DNA of 56,185 bases. It comes from Sphaerotilus sp. Its GTDB lineage: Bacteria; Pseudomonadota; Gammaproteobacteria; Burkholderiales; Burkholderiaceae_C. Made by a program: the position numbers and the translations under genes. Below the pieces are notes generated by a model. That model saw only the letters and a list, made by a program, of their open reading frames with translations, made no database searches and was not told the origin of the DNA. The DNA lies in contig NZ_JAAFKF010000010.1 of the NCBI RefSeq assembly GCF_013299175.1, positions 1 to 56,185 of the forward strand. The letters are read 5' to 3'. Positions 20,477 to 28,657 of the stretch are shown here, in pieces (the first letter of the stretch is position 1; each line of letters begins with the position of its first letter).

Positions 20477-21313
20477 ATGCACCGCCTGCCCCCCCTCATT
20501 GCGCTGCCTGTCCTGTCCGCCCTGCTGCTGCTCGCGGGCCTTGCCTCGGCCGAGGAAACGCCTGCGCCCGCCACCGAACCACCGGTCCAGGCCACCGCAC
20601 CGGCACGCCGCGGCCAGCTCGAACTCACCCAGCGCCAGAGCCGCTACAGCAGCGGCCTGCCCGCCGGACAGGCCACCCACCTGCGCGGCCACTGGGCACT
20701 GAGCCAGGACACGGTACTCAACGCCGAGTTGCTGTCGGAGAAGAAGTTCGACGCCCGCGGTGGTGTGGCCGCGGTCGGGGCCACGCAGAACCTGGACCCC
20801 GACTGGTTCGTCAGCGCCAGCCTGACCCGTGGCTGGGGTGGCCCGAACTGGGCACGTACCCGCGTGGATGGCGCCGTCTCGCGCAAGTGGGGCGCCGACC
20901 GCCAGCTCGTGACCACGCTGGGCCTGTACCGCGCCAACTTCGACGCCAGCCGCAGCGACCGCGGCCTGCGCGTGTCGGCGAACTACTACCTGAACCACTT
21001 CGCCGTGCTGGAAGGCGGCGCCACCTTCAACACCAGCCACCCAGGCAAGGTCCGCTCGCAGATGCCCTACCTGGCGCTGACGCTGGGCACCGAGGGACTG
21101 CAGTTCCTCACCCTGCGTGCCAGCCGCGGCAGCGAGGCGTACCAGAGCGTGGGCACGGCAGCGCAACTGGTCGATTTCGACAGCCAGGCGTACAGCGTGG
21201 ATTGGCGCTACTGGCTCGCCCCCGACTGGGGCATGGCGCTGCACGCCGAGCGTTACCTGAACCCCAGCTACCGCCGCACCACCGTCGGCGGCGGCCTGTT
21301 TCTGCAACTGTGA
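20477..21313 (+). CDS. YaiO family outer-membrane beta-barrel protein
   Basis: A 278-residue protein with a signal peptide (MHRLPPLIALPVLSALLLLA, cut near ASA). The mature part is alternating polar/hydrophobic strands ending in the C-terminal aromatic/hydrophobic signature GGGLFLQL, typical of outer-membrane barrels. The repeated blocks (LTRGWGGPNW, GLRVSANYYLNHF, WRYWLAPDWGMALHAERYLN) resemble YaiO. E. coli carries yaiO near a GT2 gene (yaiP) and a deacetylase-like gene (yaiS), the same company as here. A role as exit pore or matrix anchor is inferred. It starts 1 bp after wecB ends. Confidence 0.75.
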   Translation: MHRLPPLIALPVLSALLLLAGLASAEETPAPATEPPVQATAPARRGQLELTQRQSRYSSGLPAGQATHLRGHWALSQDTVLNAELLSEKKFDARGGVAAVGATQNLDPDWFVSASLTRGWGGPNWARTRVDGAVSRKWGADRQLVTTLGLYRANFDASRSDRGLRVSANYYLNHFAVLEGGATFNTSHPGKVRSQMPYLALTLGTEGLQFLTLRASRGSEAYQSVGTAAQLVDFDSQAYSVDWRYWLAPDWGMALHAERYLNPSYRRTTVGGGLFLQL

Positions 21314-21316
21314 GCC

Positions 21317-22168
21317 ATGTTCCATTTCTTGCGCCCCCCCGCCCGCCCGGACTTCCAGCACTCGGTGCAACACGCCGTGCTGGGCGAACTCACGCCCCGC
21401 GGTGCCCGCGGCGGGCGGGTGCAGATGCACCGCTCGATCTGGGGCCTGCACCTGCCGCCGCACCGGCTGGCCGGCTCCGTCCTGCTGGCTGTGGTCCTGA
21501 CGGCCGTGCTCGTGCTGCTGCGGCAGTCGATCGCCACGCTGTGGTCCACCGAGCTGCTGTGGTGGCTGACGCGCATGGAGCTGTCCGGGCGGTTTTCGGC
21601 CATCACCGAGCACGGCAACCTGCCCTTCCAGATCGCCACCCCGGTCATCACGCTGTTCGTCAGCGCGCCGCTGCAGACGACGCTGGTGTTCAACGGCATC
21701 GGGGTGGTGGCGGTGTGGTGGCTGGCCGGGTTGCTGCCGGACGTGGCGCGGCCGGGCTGCTACCTGCTGCGCTTCGCCGCGATCATCCACGGGGCGGCGG
21801 TGCTGTTCTTCTGGATCTGGCCGGCGAGCTTTCCGCACTCGGTCAACGAGCACATCGGCAACGGCCTGCAGCAGTGCTGGGCGCTGATGCTGCTGGCGCC
21901 GTGGATCCACCTCTGCACCTACTACCTCTTCGCCGTGACCTGGGGGCAGCGGATCGCGCTGACCCTGCTGACCTGGGCCTACCTGTTCCTCCTCGCGCCG
22001 CTGCTGTTCGCGCTGCACGCCCTGGCGCTGCACGGCTGGGGCTTGCTCGCCATGCCGCTGCTGCACCTGCTGTTCGGCGTGATGGTGGCCATCATCGGTT
22101 TCGTGGCGCTCTATGGCTGGGCCATGGGCTGGGCCAACGCACGCCTGCAACCTGCGCCCATCCCTTGA
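21317..22168 (+). CDS. Multi-pass inner-membrane protein of unknown function
   Basis: A 283-residue protein with about five to six predicted membrane helices after a basic, Arg/His-rich N-terminus: SVLLAVVLTAVLVLLRQ, ATPVITLFVSAPLQTT, IGVVAVWWLAGLL, FAAIIHGAAVLFFWIW, LLTWAYLFLLAPLLFALHAL and LFGVMVAIIGFVALYGW. I see no glycosyltransferase, acyltransferase (MBOAT), Wzx or exosortase Cys/Arg/His signature. It starts 3 bp after the YaiO-like gene, so it is part of the same transcript. It could be an assembly partner of the synthase. I do not recognise the family. Confidence 0.75.
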   Translation: MFHFLRPPARPDFQHSVQHAVLGELTPRGARGGRVQMHRSIWGLHLPPHRLAGSVLLAVVLTAVLVLLRQSIATLWSTELLWWLTRMELSGRFSAITEHGNLPFQIATPVITLFVSAPLQTTLVFNGIGVVAVWWLAGLLPDVARPGCYLLRFAAIIHGAAVLFFWIWPASFPHSVNEHIGNGLQQCWALMLLAPWIHLCTYYLFAVTWGQRIALTLLTWAYLFLLAPLLFALHALALHGWGLLAMPLLHLLFGVMVAIIGFVALYGWAMGWANARLQPAPIP

Positions 22169-22210
22169 CCTGATCGACTTGACTTGCTTGACTGGACTCC
22201 GGATTCCCTC

Positions 22211-23452
22211 ATGACCATGCCCTCCAAACCCACTCTGGCCGCGGCCGCCCTGGCCTGCTGCGTCTGGGCCTCGGCCGGTGCGCAGGTCAACGCCGCCACG
22301 CCGCCGATGGACAGCCTGTGTCCGCCCGGCACGCTGGTGGACGCGGCCTTCCGTGACGCCGCCGTGCTGACGATGCGGCAACTCGTCGTGCGCGCACCGG
22401 GCCAGAACAGCCACGGGGCCGTGCGCCGCGCCCTCGCCGCCGCACACATCGACGGCCAGAAGCGGCCGTGGCACCACATCGCCGCCTACGAAGGCAACCT
22501 CGGCCTGATCGGCGCGCTGCGGGTCGATCCCAGCCTGCGCACCGAGGCCGCCGACTGGCTGCGCTGGCAAGTGCGCCACCTGCCGTTACGGGGCACGGAC
22601 CAGGGGGTGCTGCACGACCGCTGGGTGCTGGCGGACGGCACGCAGGAGTCGATGTGCCCGCCCGACATCGACGCCCGCCACTGCAACCAGATCGACGCCA
22701 CCGACAGCACGATCGCCTCGCTGTTCCTCATGGCCAAAGCCTACGTGGACAACGGTGGGGACGCGACGCTGCTGCGCGAGCCGGCGGTGCGGCTGGCGCT
22801 GGAGCGGGCCGCGGCCACCCAGGTGCGGCTGCAGCAGACCAACGGCCTGAGCTGGGCCAAGCGCGACCACCCGGTGGCCTACCTGATGGACGCCGTGGAG
22901 GTGGCTGCGGGCTGGAGGGCGCTGGCCTTCGTGCAGGACAAGGTCTGGGCGCAACCCCAGGCGGCCCAGACCAGCCGCGACCGCGCCCAGCGCACCGGCA
23001 GCGGCATCGAGCAACAGCTCTGGGACGCAGGCGCTGGCCTGTGGCGGGTCAGCCAGGACGCCGCCTCGGCGCAGACCAGCCGCTGGTACCCCGACACGAT
23101 GGCGCAGGCGTGGCCGCTGCTGTGGAGCACGTCCGGCCAGCCCGCCAGTTTCCAGGCATCGCGCAGCGCCTGGCCCCGCGCCGCCGCCCAGTGGCGCACC
23201 AACGACAACGCCTGGCAGGCGCGCAATGTCGATCCGGCGGGCTTCTGGTGGCCGGCGGCGGCCGTGGCGGCGCACTGCGTCGGCGACACCGCGGCGGCCG
23301 TGGACTGGGTGGCGCGTGCGCGTGCCGCGTGGCTCAAGCCGGCCGCGCCGTTCGCCTGGCCCTTCCAGGTCAGCGACCTGCTGTGGCTGCTCTGGCTGGC
23401 CGAGCCGGGGCCGCCGCAGGCGCCGTTGCCAATACCCGCTCCCGCCGGCTGA
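22211..23452 (+). CDS. Exported alpha-helical protein, possibly six-hairpin glycosidase fold
   Basis: A 413-residue protein. The N-terminus (MTMPSKPTLAAAALACCVWA) is a signal peptide with a cut near AGA or VNA. The mature protein is alpha-helical with regularly spaced aromatic/acidic motifs (WHHIAAYEGNLGLIGAL, DATDSTIASLFLMAKAYVD, GLSWAKRDHPVAYLMDAVEVAAGW, WYPDTMAQAWPLLW). This spacing resembles (alpha/alpha)6-barrel carbohydrate enzymes such as glycoside hydrolases or lyases, but I cannot place it in a family. Several Cys are present (CPPG, CPPDIDARHC). The location, between a polysaccharide exporter and two deacetylases, points to action on the polymer. That is an inference. Confidence 0.65.
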   Translation: MTMPSKPTLAAAALACCVWASAGAQVNAATPPMDSLCPPGTLVDAAFRDAAVLTMRQLVVRAPGQNSHGAVRRALAAAHIDGQKRPWHHIAAYEGNLGLIGALRVDPSLRTEAADWLRWQVRHLPLRGTDQGVLHDRWVLADGTQESMCPPDIDARHCNQIDATDSTIASLFLMAKAYVDNGGDATLLREPAVRLALERAAATQVRLQQTNGLSWAKRDHPVAYLMDAVEVAAGWRALAFVQDKVWAQPQAAQTSRDRAQRTGSGIEQQLWDAGAGLWRVSQDAASAQTSRWYPDTMAQAWPLLWSTSGQPASFQASRSAWPRAAAQWRTNDNAWQARNVDPAGFWWPAAAVAAHCVGDTAAAVDWVARARAAWLKPAAPFAWPFQVSDLLWLLWLAEPGPPQAPLPIPAPAG

Positions 23453-23523
23453 GCACGCCGGCCGGACCCGTTCAACACGCCATTCCACGCCATTTCACGC
23501 CATTCCAATTCAGGAGAGAACAC

Positions 23524-25689
23524 ATGCCCCCGAACAACCCCAACACACCCACCCGCCTCGCTGCCGCCCTGCTGCTTGCACTGGGCCTGGTCGCCCCCGG
23601 TACCCAGGCGGCGGTGGTCCGCGACACGCTGGTGATGCTGGTGCCCGATGGTGCCAACGTTGCGGCGTGGCCGGTCAAGGTCTGGACCGACTCGGCCGCC
23701 GAGGAAGGCATCCGGCTGCAGACGATGACGGACACGCAGTTCCTCGCGCTCGGCACTGGCGCGGCGGCGCAGATCGCCGGCCTGATCCTGCCCGACAGCG
23801 CCCACCAGCAGGCCAGCGACGCGGTGGTCGCCGCCGTGACGCAGTACGCCAACCTCGGCGGCAAGCTGATGCTGGTCTACGACGCGGGTGCGCTGACCGC
23901 CAGCGGCGTCTACGCGCCGGGCAAGTCGCGCTTCTCGGCGCTGGCCGGGGTGGACTACACGCTCTACGACACGCTGCTCGACCGCATGGTCGGTTTCGGC
24001 CCGGTGGTCGGCGACGCCACCGCGCTCGACACCCTGCGGCTGCCGCCCGGCAAGTCGATGGCCTGGTCCACGCCGCTGACCATCGCCCGCACCACCAGCG
24101 CCAGCACCCAGTTCGTGCAGACCACCGCCGCCGATCCAGTCGGTACCAAGGCGATGCGCAGCTTCATCGAGGCCCGCGCGCTCAAGCGGATCGACGAAAG
24201 CTCCCGCAACGTGCGCAGCGCGCAGACGCTCACGCCGCAGGCCGTGCGCGACCTGCTCGGCCTGACCAGCCTGCCCGCCACGACCAGCCTCAAGCTCGCG
24301 CCCAAGGTCACGGGCGCGACCGCCACATCGGTCACGGGCAACACGGCCACCGTCGCTGCCGCAGCCGCCACGGGCACCGTCTCCGCCGCCGCGGTCACGG
24401 TCGCCCAGCCCAGGGCCATCAGCAGCTACGGCTACGGCTACCTCGACTACTTCAGCTTCGTGACACAAGGCAGCTACGCCGGCACGCCCTACCTCGCCTC
24501 GCCCGACCACGGCCTGGTCGCCGGCAGCCGCCCGGTGGGCAGCGGCAACGTGCTGTTCGTCAACCTGCCCCTGGGCTACTTCAAGGCCATCGGCACCGAC
24601 AGCGCCCCGCTGCACGGCTTCCTCAACCTCTTCGCCCGCCAGCACGTCCAGATGCCGACGATGTCCGTGCAGCCCAAGGGCATCGGCGGCCTGGTCTACA
24701 ACTGGCATGTGGACGACGGCGACGACCTGACCGCCGATCTGAAGGCGCTGCTGGACGCCAACGTGCTGCTCAAGCGCGGCCCGTTCTCGATCCACTTCAC
24801 GGCCGGGCCGGACACCGTTGCCCTCGGCGATGGCCTGGGGATGCACCTGGACACCAGTGCGGCCTCGCAGACGCAGTTCAAGCGCGTGAAGTCGCTGGCG
24901 GTCGGCCATGAACTGGCCTCGCACGGGGGCTGGAACCACGACCTCTTCGGCCTGGGCGCCAACGAGACCAACCAGACCACCTACCAGCCCTGGCTGGAGC
25001 TGAACTTCGCGGCCGTGGAGCGCCAGTACGGCAAGAAGACCACCGAATACTCGGCGCCGCAGGGCAACAACCCGACCTGGGCGGTGAACTGGCTGGAGAA
25101 CCGCGGCGTCACTGGCATGTACTTCGTCGGCGACACCGGCGCGGCGGCGGTGCGGTCGTGGCGGGCCGGCAGCCGGCTGAGCAACAAGGTCTGGAGCTTC
25201 CCGCTGTCGCCGTTCGAGAAGTACGGCACCTTCGAGGAGTTCGACGAGTTCGGCGTGACCGACGCGGTGTCGGGCCAGTGGCTGCTCGACCTGCAGACCT
25301 TCGTCGTGAACAAGCGCACCAACCGCATGTTCTACAACCACCCGCCCGGCGCCCGCGGCCACGTCCCGGCCCTCACGCCCCTGATGACCGCCGCCGACAC
25401 GCTGCAGGCCGCCGGCAAGTTCCGCTGGTACACGATGACGCAGCTCGCCCAGTTCGGCGAGCGCCGCCTGGCCACCACCTGGAGCGCCGCCAGCAGCCTC
25501 GGCATCGCCACCTTCACGGCCGCGCACCCGACCTCGCTGGCCGACATGACCTGGCTGCTGCCCAAGGCGCGCTACGCCGCCCCACGCATCACCGCCGGCG
25601 CGGGCGCTGTCAACACCGCCGATGCGACCGACTGGGTCGTCACCGCCACCAGCGGCACCGCGCTGAAGTTCACCGCCGCAGAGCGTTGA
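23524..25689 (+). CDS. Secreted polysaccharide deacetylase-like protein (paralogue 2)
   Basis: A 721-residue protein with a signal peptide (AAALLLALGLVAPGTQAA). An N-terminal Rossmann-like domain (DTLVMLVPDGANVAAWPVK, GKLMLVYDAGALTAS, NVLFVNLPLGYFKAIGTD) is followed by an Ala/Thr/Val-rich insert (about 255-300). Then comes a CE4-like domain with N393-W-H395-V-D397-D398, SHGGWNH (H467 and H472), EYSAPQGNNP and YNHPPGARGH, and a C-terminal beta domain. It is clearly homologous to the next gene along its whole length and, less closely, to the membrane-anchored copy at 17381. An AGGAGAG ribosome site precedes the ATG. Substrate and activity are untested. Confidence 0.8.
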   Translation: MPPNNPNTPTRLAAALLLALGLVAPGTQAAVVRDTLVMLVPDGANVAAWPVKVWTDSAAEEGIRLQTMTDTQFLALGTGAAAQIAGLILPDSAHQQASDAVVAAVTQYANLGGKLMLVYDAGALTASGVYAPGKSRFSALAGVDYTLYDTLLDRMVGFGPVVGDATALDTLRLPPGKSMAWSTPLTIARTTSASTQFVQTTAADPVGTKAMRSFIEARALKRIDESSRNVRSAQTLTPQAVRDLLGLTSLPATTSLKLAPKVTGATATSVTGNTATVAAAAATGTVSAAAVTVAQPRAISSYGYGYLDYFSFVTQGSYAGTPYLASPDHGLVAGSRPVGSGNVLFVNLPLGYFKAIGTDSAPLHGFLNLFARQHVQMPTMSVQPKGIGGLVYNWHVDDGDDLTADLKALLDANVLLKRGPFSIHFTAGPDTVALGDGLGMHLDTSAASQTQFKRVKSLAVGHELASHGGWNHDLFGLGANETNQTTYQPWLELNFAAVERQYGKKTTEYSAPQGNNPTWAVNWLENRGVTGMYFVGDTGAAAVRSWRAGSRLSNKVWSFPLSPFEKYGTFEEFDEFGVTDAVSGQWLLDLQTFVVNKRTNRMFYNHPPGARGHVPALTPLMTAADTLQAAGKFRWYTMTQLAQFGERRLATTWSAASSLGIATFTAAHPTSLADMTWLLPKARYAAPRITAGAGAVNTADATDWVVTATSGTALKFTAAER

Positions 25690-25714
25690 TCCCCACCACA
25701 CCCAAGGAGCCAAC

Positions 25715-27940
25715 ATGACCCGACATCCCTCGCCATCCCTGCTGCCCTTGCAACGCCTCGCCGGCGCGCTGCTGCTGGCCGGTCTGACCGCCTTCACCGC
25801 CGCCGCACACGCCGCTCCGATCAAGGACAGCCTCGTGCTGCTCGTGCCCGACAACGCCGACCTCAACAGTTGGCCGGTCAAGGTCTGGGCCGACACGGCG
25901 CAGGAGGAAGGCTACCGGCTGCAGACGATGACCGACGCGCAGTTCCTGGCGCTCGGCACCACGGCGGCGGCCAGCATCGCCGGCCTCGTCGTGCCCGACA
26001 GCGCCCACATCCAGGCCAGCGACGCGGTGGTTGCCGCCGTCAAGCAATACGCCAACCTCGGCGGCAAGCTGATGCTGGTCTATGACGCGGGCGCACTGAC
26101 CAGCTCGGCCGTCTACGCGCCGATCAAGTCGCGTTTTTCGGATCTGGTGGGCGTGGACTACGTGCTGTACGAGTCGCTGCGGGACCGGGTGGTCGGCTTC
26201 GGGCCGGTGGTCGGCACGCGGGCGCGGCTGGACAGCCTGTCGCTGCCGCCGGGCAAGTACGCGCCGTGGGGGGCCGTGACCAGCGTGGCGGGCGCGGCGC
26301 CGGCAGCGGCCTTCGTGCCGGCGTCGCCCGTGGACGCGGGCGGGTCGAAGCACATGCGCCCGGCCATCGAGGCGCGGGCCCTGCGCGCTGTCGATGAAGG
26401 CTCGGTCAACGTCCGGCTGCTGCGCACGCAGACGCTGCGCAACCTGCTGGGCCTGAGCAGCAATCCGGTGTCGGCCGCGGGCGCGGCGGTCACGGTCACG
26501 TCCAAGGTCGCCACCGCCTCGCCGGCCATCGACCAGCACGTCGGCGATGTGGTCGCCAACACCACGACCCTGCTCAAGACCCTGCTGCAAGGCAGCACCA
26601 CCGTCAACGTCACCGGCACCCCCACCGCCGCCGACACCCAGCTCAACGCCATCAGCGGCTACGGCTACGGCACGATCGACTACTTCAGCTACGTCACGCA
26701 GGGCAGCTTCCCAGGCAGCGTCTACCTGTCCTCGCCCGACCACGGGCTGGTGGCCGGCGTGCGCCCGACGGGCAGCGGCAAGGTGATGTTCGTCAATCTG
26801 CCGCTGGGCTACTTCAAGGCCATCGGCACCGACAGCGCGCCGCTGCACGGCTTCCTGAACCTCTTCGCCACCGAACAGGTGGGGCTGCCCAAGATGTCGA
26901 TGCAGCCGCGCGGCAAGGGCGGGCTGATCTACAACTGGCACGTCGATGACGGCGACGATCTGCTGTCGGACGCGAAGTACCTGCTCGACAGCACCTCGGT
27001 GCTCAAGCGCGGGCCGTTCTCGATCCACTTCACCGCCGGTCACGACGTGGTCACGCTGGGCGACAACAACGGCATGTTCCTGGACACCAACCCGAAGTCG
27101 CAAGACCTCGTGCGGCGACTGGGCAACCTCGGCAACTGGGCCGGCAAGCTCCCCGTGCAGCACGAACTCGGCTCCCACGGCGGCTGGAACCACGACCTCT
27201 ACGGCCTCGGCGCCAACGAGACCAACGCCGCCACCTACCTGCCCTGGTTGGAGCTGAACTTCGCCGCCATCGAGCGCGTGACGGGCAAGAAGATCCGCGA
27301 ATACTCGGCCCCGGTCGGCAACAACCCGACCTGGGCGGTGAACTGGCTGGAGAACCGCGGCGTCAACAGCATGTACTTCGTCGGCGACACGGGCGCGCCC
27401 GGCGTGCGCTCGTGGCGGGCCGGCAACCGGCTGTCGAAGGCGCTGTGGAGCTACCCGATCGTGCCGCTGGGCAAGTACGCCACCTTCGAGGAGTTCGGGC
27501 TGTTCGGCATCTCGGACGCCACCTCGGGCCAGTGGCTGATCGACCTGCAGGACTTCGTGGTGAACCACCGCACGAACCGGCTGTTCTACAACCACCCGCC
27601 GGGCGCCCGCGGCCACCTGCCGGCCCTGCAGCCGATGCTGGCGCGGGCCGATCTGCTGCAGGTCTTCGGGCAGTTCCAGTGGTACACGATGGGCCAGATG
27701 GCGGCGTTCTCGCAGCAACGCCTGGCCACCACCTGGAGTGCGACCACCGCCAGCGGCCTGACCACGTTCAACGCCAGCCACCCGACCTCGCTGAAGGACC
27801 AGACCTGGGTGCTGCCGCGCAGCAGGTTCGGCACACCGCTCGTGACGGCGGGCAGCGCCTCGGTCACGGCCGACAGCAACGAGTGGATCATCGCGGCCAA
27901 CGGCGGCACGCAACTGCGCTTCGTCGCCGCGCCACGCTGA
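25715..27940 (+). CDS. Secreted polysaccharide deacetylase-like protein (paralogue 3)
   Basis: A 741-residue protein with a signal peptide (LAGALLLAGLTAFTAAAHA). It has the same order as paralogue 2: a Rossmann-like domain (DSLVLLVPDNADLNSWPVK, GKLMLVYDAGALTSS), then a Thr/Ala-rich insert, then N407-W-H409-V-D411-D412, SHGGWNH (H488 and H493), EYSAPVGNNP and YNHPPGARGH. Protein and DNA identity with paralogue 2 are high over long blocks, so this is a recent tandem duplication. An AGGAGCC ribosome site lies 5 bp before the ATG, and the gene follows its paralogue by 25 bp. It is the last gene of the locus; no clear terminator follows. Confidence 0.8.
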   Translation: MTRHPSPSLLPLQRLAGALLLAGLTAFTAAAHAAPIKDSLVLLVPDNADLNSWPVKVWADTAQEEGYRLQTMTDAQFLALGTTAAASIAGLVVPDSAHIQASDAVVAAVKQYANLGGKLMLVYDAGALTSSAVYAPIKSRFSDLVGVDYVLYESLRDRVVGFGPVVGTRARLDSLSLPPGKYAPWGAVTSVAGAAPAAAFVPASPVDAGGSKHMRPAIEARALRAVDEGSVNVRLLRTQTLRNLLGLSSNPVSAAGAAVTVTSKVATASPAIDQHVGDVVANTTTLLKTLLQGSTTVNVTGTPTAADTQLNAISGYGYGTIDYFSYVTQGSFPGSVYLSSPDHGLVAGVRPTGSGKVMFVNLPLGYFKAIGTDSAPLHGFLNLFATEQVGLPKMSMQPRGKGGLIYNWHVDDGDDLLSDAKYLLDSTSVLKRGPFSIHFTAGHDVVTLGDNNGMFLDTNPKSQDLVRRLGNLGNWAGKLPVQHELGSHGGWNHDLYGLGANETNAATYLPWLELNFAAIERVTGKKIREYSAPVGNNPTWAVNWLENRGVNSMYFVGDTGAPGVRSWRAGNRLSKALWSYPIVPLGKYATFEEFGLFGISDATSGQWLIDLQDFVVNHRTNRLFYNHPPGARGHLPALQPMLARADLLQVFGQFQWYTMGQMAAFSQQRLATTWSATTASGLTTFNASHPTSLKDQTWVLPRSRFGTPLVTAGSASVTADSNEWIIAANGGTQLRFVAAPR

Positions 27941-28043
27941 CGCCTTGGAGGCACCACGACTTCCGTTCAGGCAGCGGGCGGAATCTTGTCGCAGAATCCG
28001 CTCGCCCGTCACCCCGACGGGTTGTTCCTGCCGGAGGTGGCCC

Positions 28044-28367
28044 ATGTGGAAACGTGTCGCAGTGGTGTGGACGCTGGTGAAGGTGGATGCGCGCGTGCTC
28101 TGGTACGCGCTGCAGCATCCGCAGTCGCCGCGCTGGCTCAAGGTCGGCGTGGTCGGCATGGTGGCGTATCTGCTCTCGCCGATCGACCTGATCCCGGACG
28201 TGATCCCGGTGATCGGCGTGGTCGATGACCTGGTGCTGATCCCGCTGGCCATGCGCTGGCTGCTCAAGCGGCTGCCGGCGGCGATCCGCGACTACGCCGA
28301 GCGCCGCGCCCGCGGCGAGTCGGTGGACAAGGCCGACCGGCCCACGGTGGTGCGCGTCGTGGACTGA
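28044..28367 (+). CDS. YkvA/DUF1232 family membrane protein
   Basis: A 107-residue protein. The hallmark is SPIDLIPDVIPVIGVVDDL in the middle, which defines the DUF1232 (YkvA) family; a hydrophobic segment (WLKVGVVGMVAYLLS) precedes it. A GGAGG ribosome site lies before ATG 28044, so I prefer this to an upstream start at 27945. Function is unknown. It begins a small plus-strand run with the S4 protein and the Tim44-like protein. Confidence 0.88.
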   Translation: MWKRVAVVWTLVKVDARVLWYALQHPQSPRWLKVGVVGMVAYLLSPIDLIPDVIPVIGVVDDLVLIPLAMRWLLKRLPAAIRDYAERRARGESVDKADRPTVVRVVD

Positions 28368-28400
28368 CGGGGCATTGGCGACTGGCGTAGGATCAGGCCC

Positions 28401-28631
28401 ATGAACCTGATCGATTTCGAACTGCGGGGCGACTTCATTCCCTTGGACGCCCTGCTCAAGGCCACCAGCGTCGCCCACAGCGGTGGCGCGGCCAAGATGC
28501 TGGTGGCCGATGGCGCTGTCCAGGTGGATGGTCAGCCCGAGTCCCGCAAGACCTGCAAGATCCGCGCGGGACAAGTCGTCACCGTGGCCGCTGCGCACAC
28601 GCGCATCCGGATCCACACGCCGGCGCTCTGA
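28401..28631 (+). CDS. S4-domain RNA-binding protein (YbcJ-like)
   Basis: A 76-residue protein made of a single S4-type RNA-binding fold: FIPLDALLKATSVAHSGGAA, then KMLVADGAVQVDGQPE, RKTCKIRAGQVV. It corresponds in length and pattern to YbcJ, a small S4 protein that probably binds structured RNA. It lies between the YkvA and Tim44-like genes and may be cotranscribed with them. Confidence 0.88.
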   Translation: MNLIDFELRGDFIPLDALLKATSVAHSGGAAKMLVADGAVQVDGQPESRKTCKIRAGQVVTVAAAHTRIRIHTPAL

Positions 28632-28657
28632 ACCCCCTTTCCACCCTAGAGGTCAAG

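Noticed and set aside
21317-22168. Multi-pass protein as an exosortase or Wzx-type flippase.
   Set aside because: It lacks the exosortase Cys-Arg-His pattern and has too few helices for Wzx.
22879-25896. Long minus-strand frames (1005 and 865 codons) opposite the secreted deacetylases, and a 1265-codon one opposite the RND pump.
   Set aside because: They are antisense shadows of genes with signal peptides and family motifs; their composition is low-complexity and no ribosome site is apparent.
14377-27940. The locus as a pga, pel or cellulose operon.
   Set aside because: No PgaA/PgaB, PelA-G, BcsB/BcsC or PilZ-domain synthase is present; the gene set differs.
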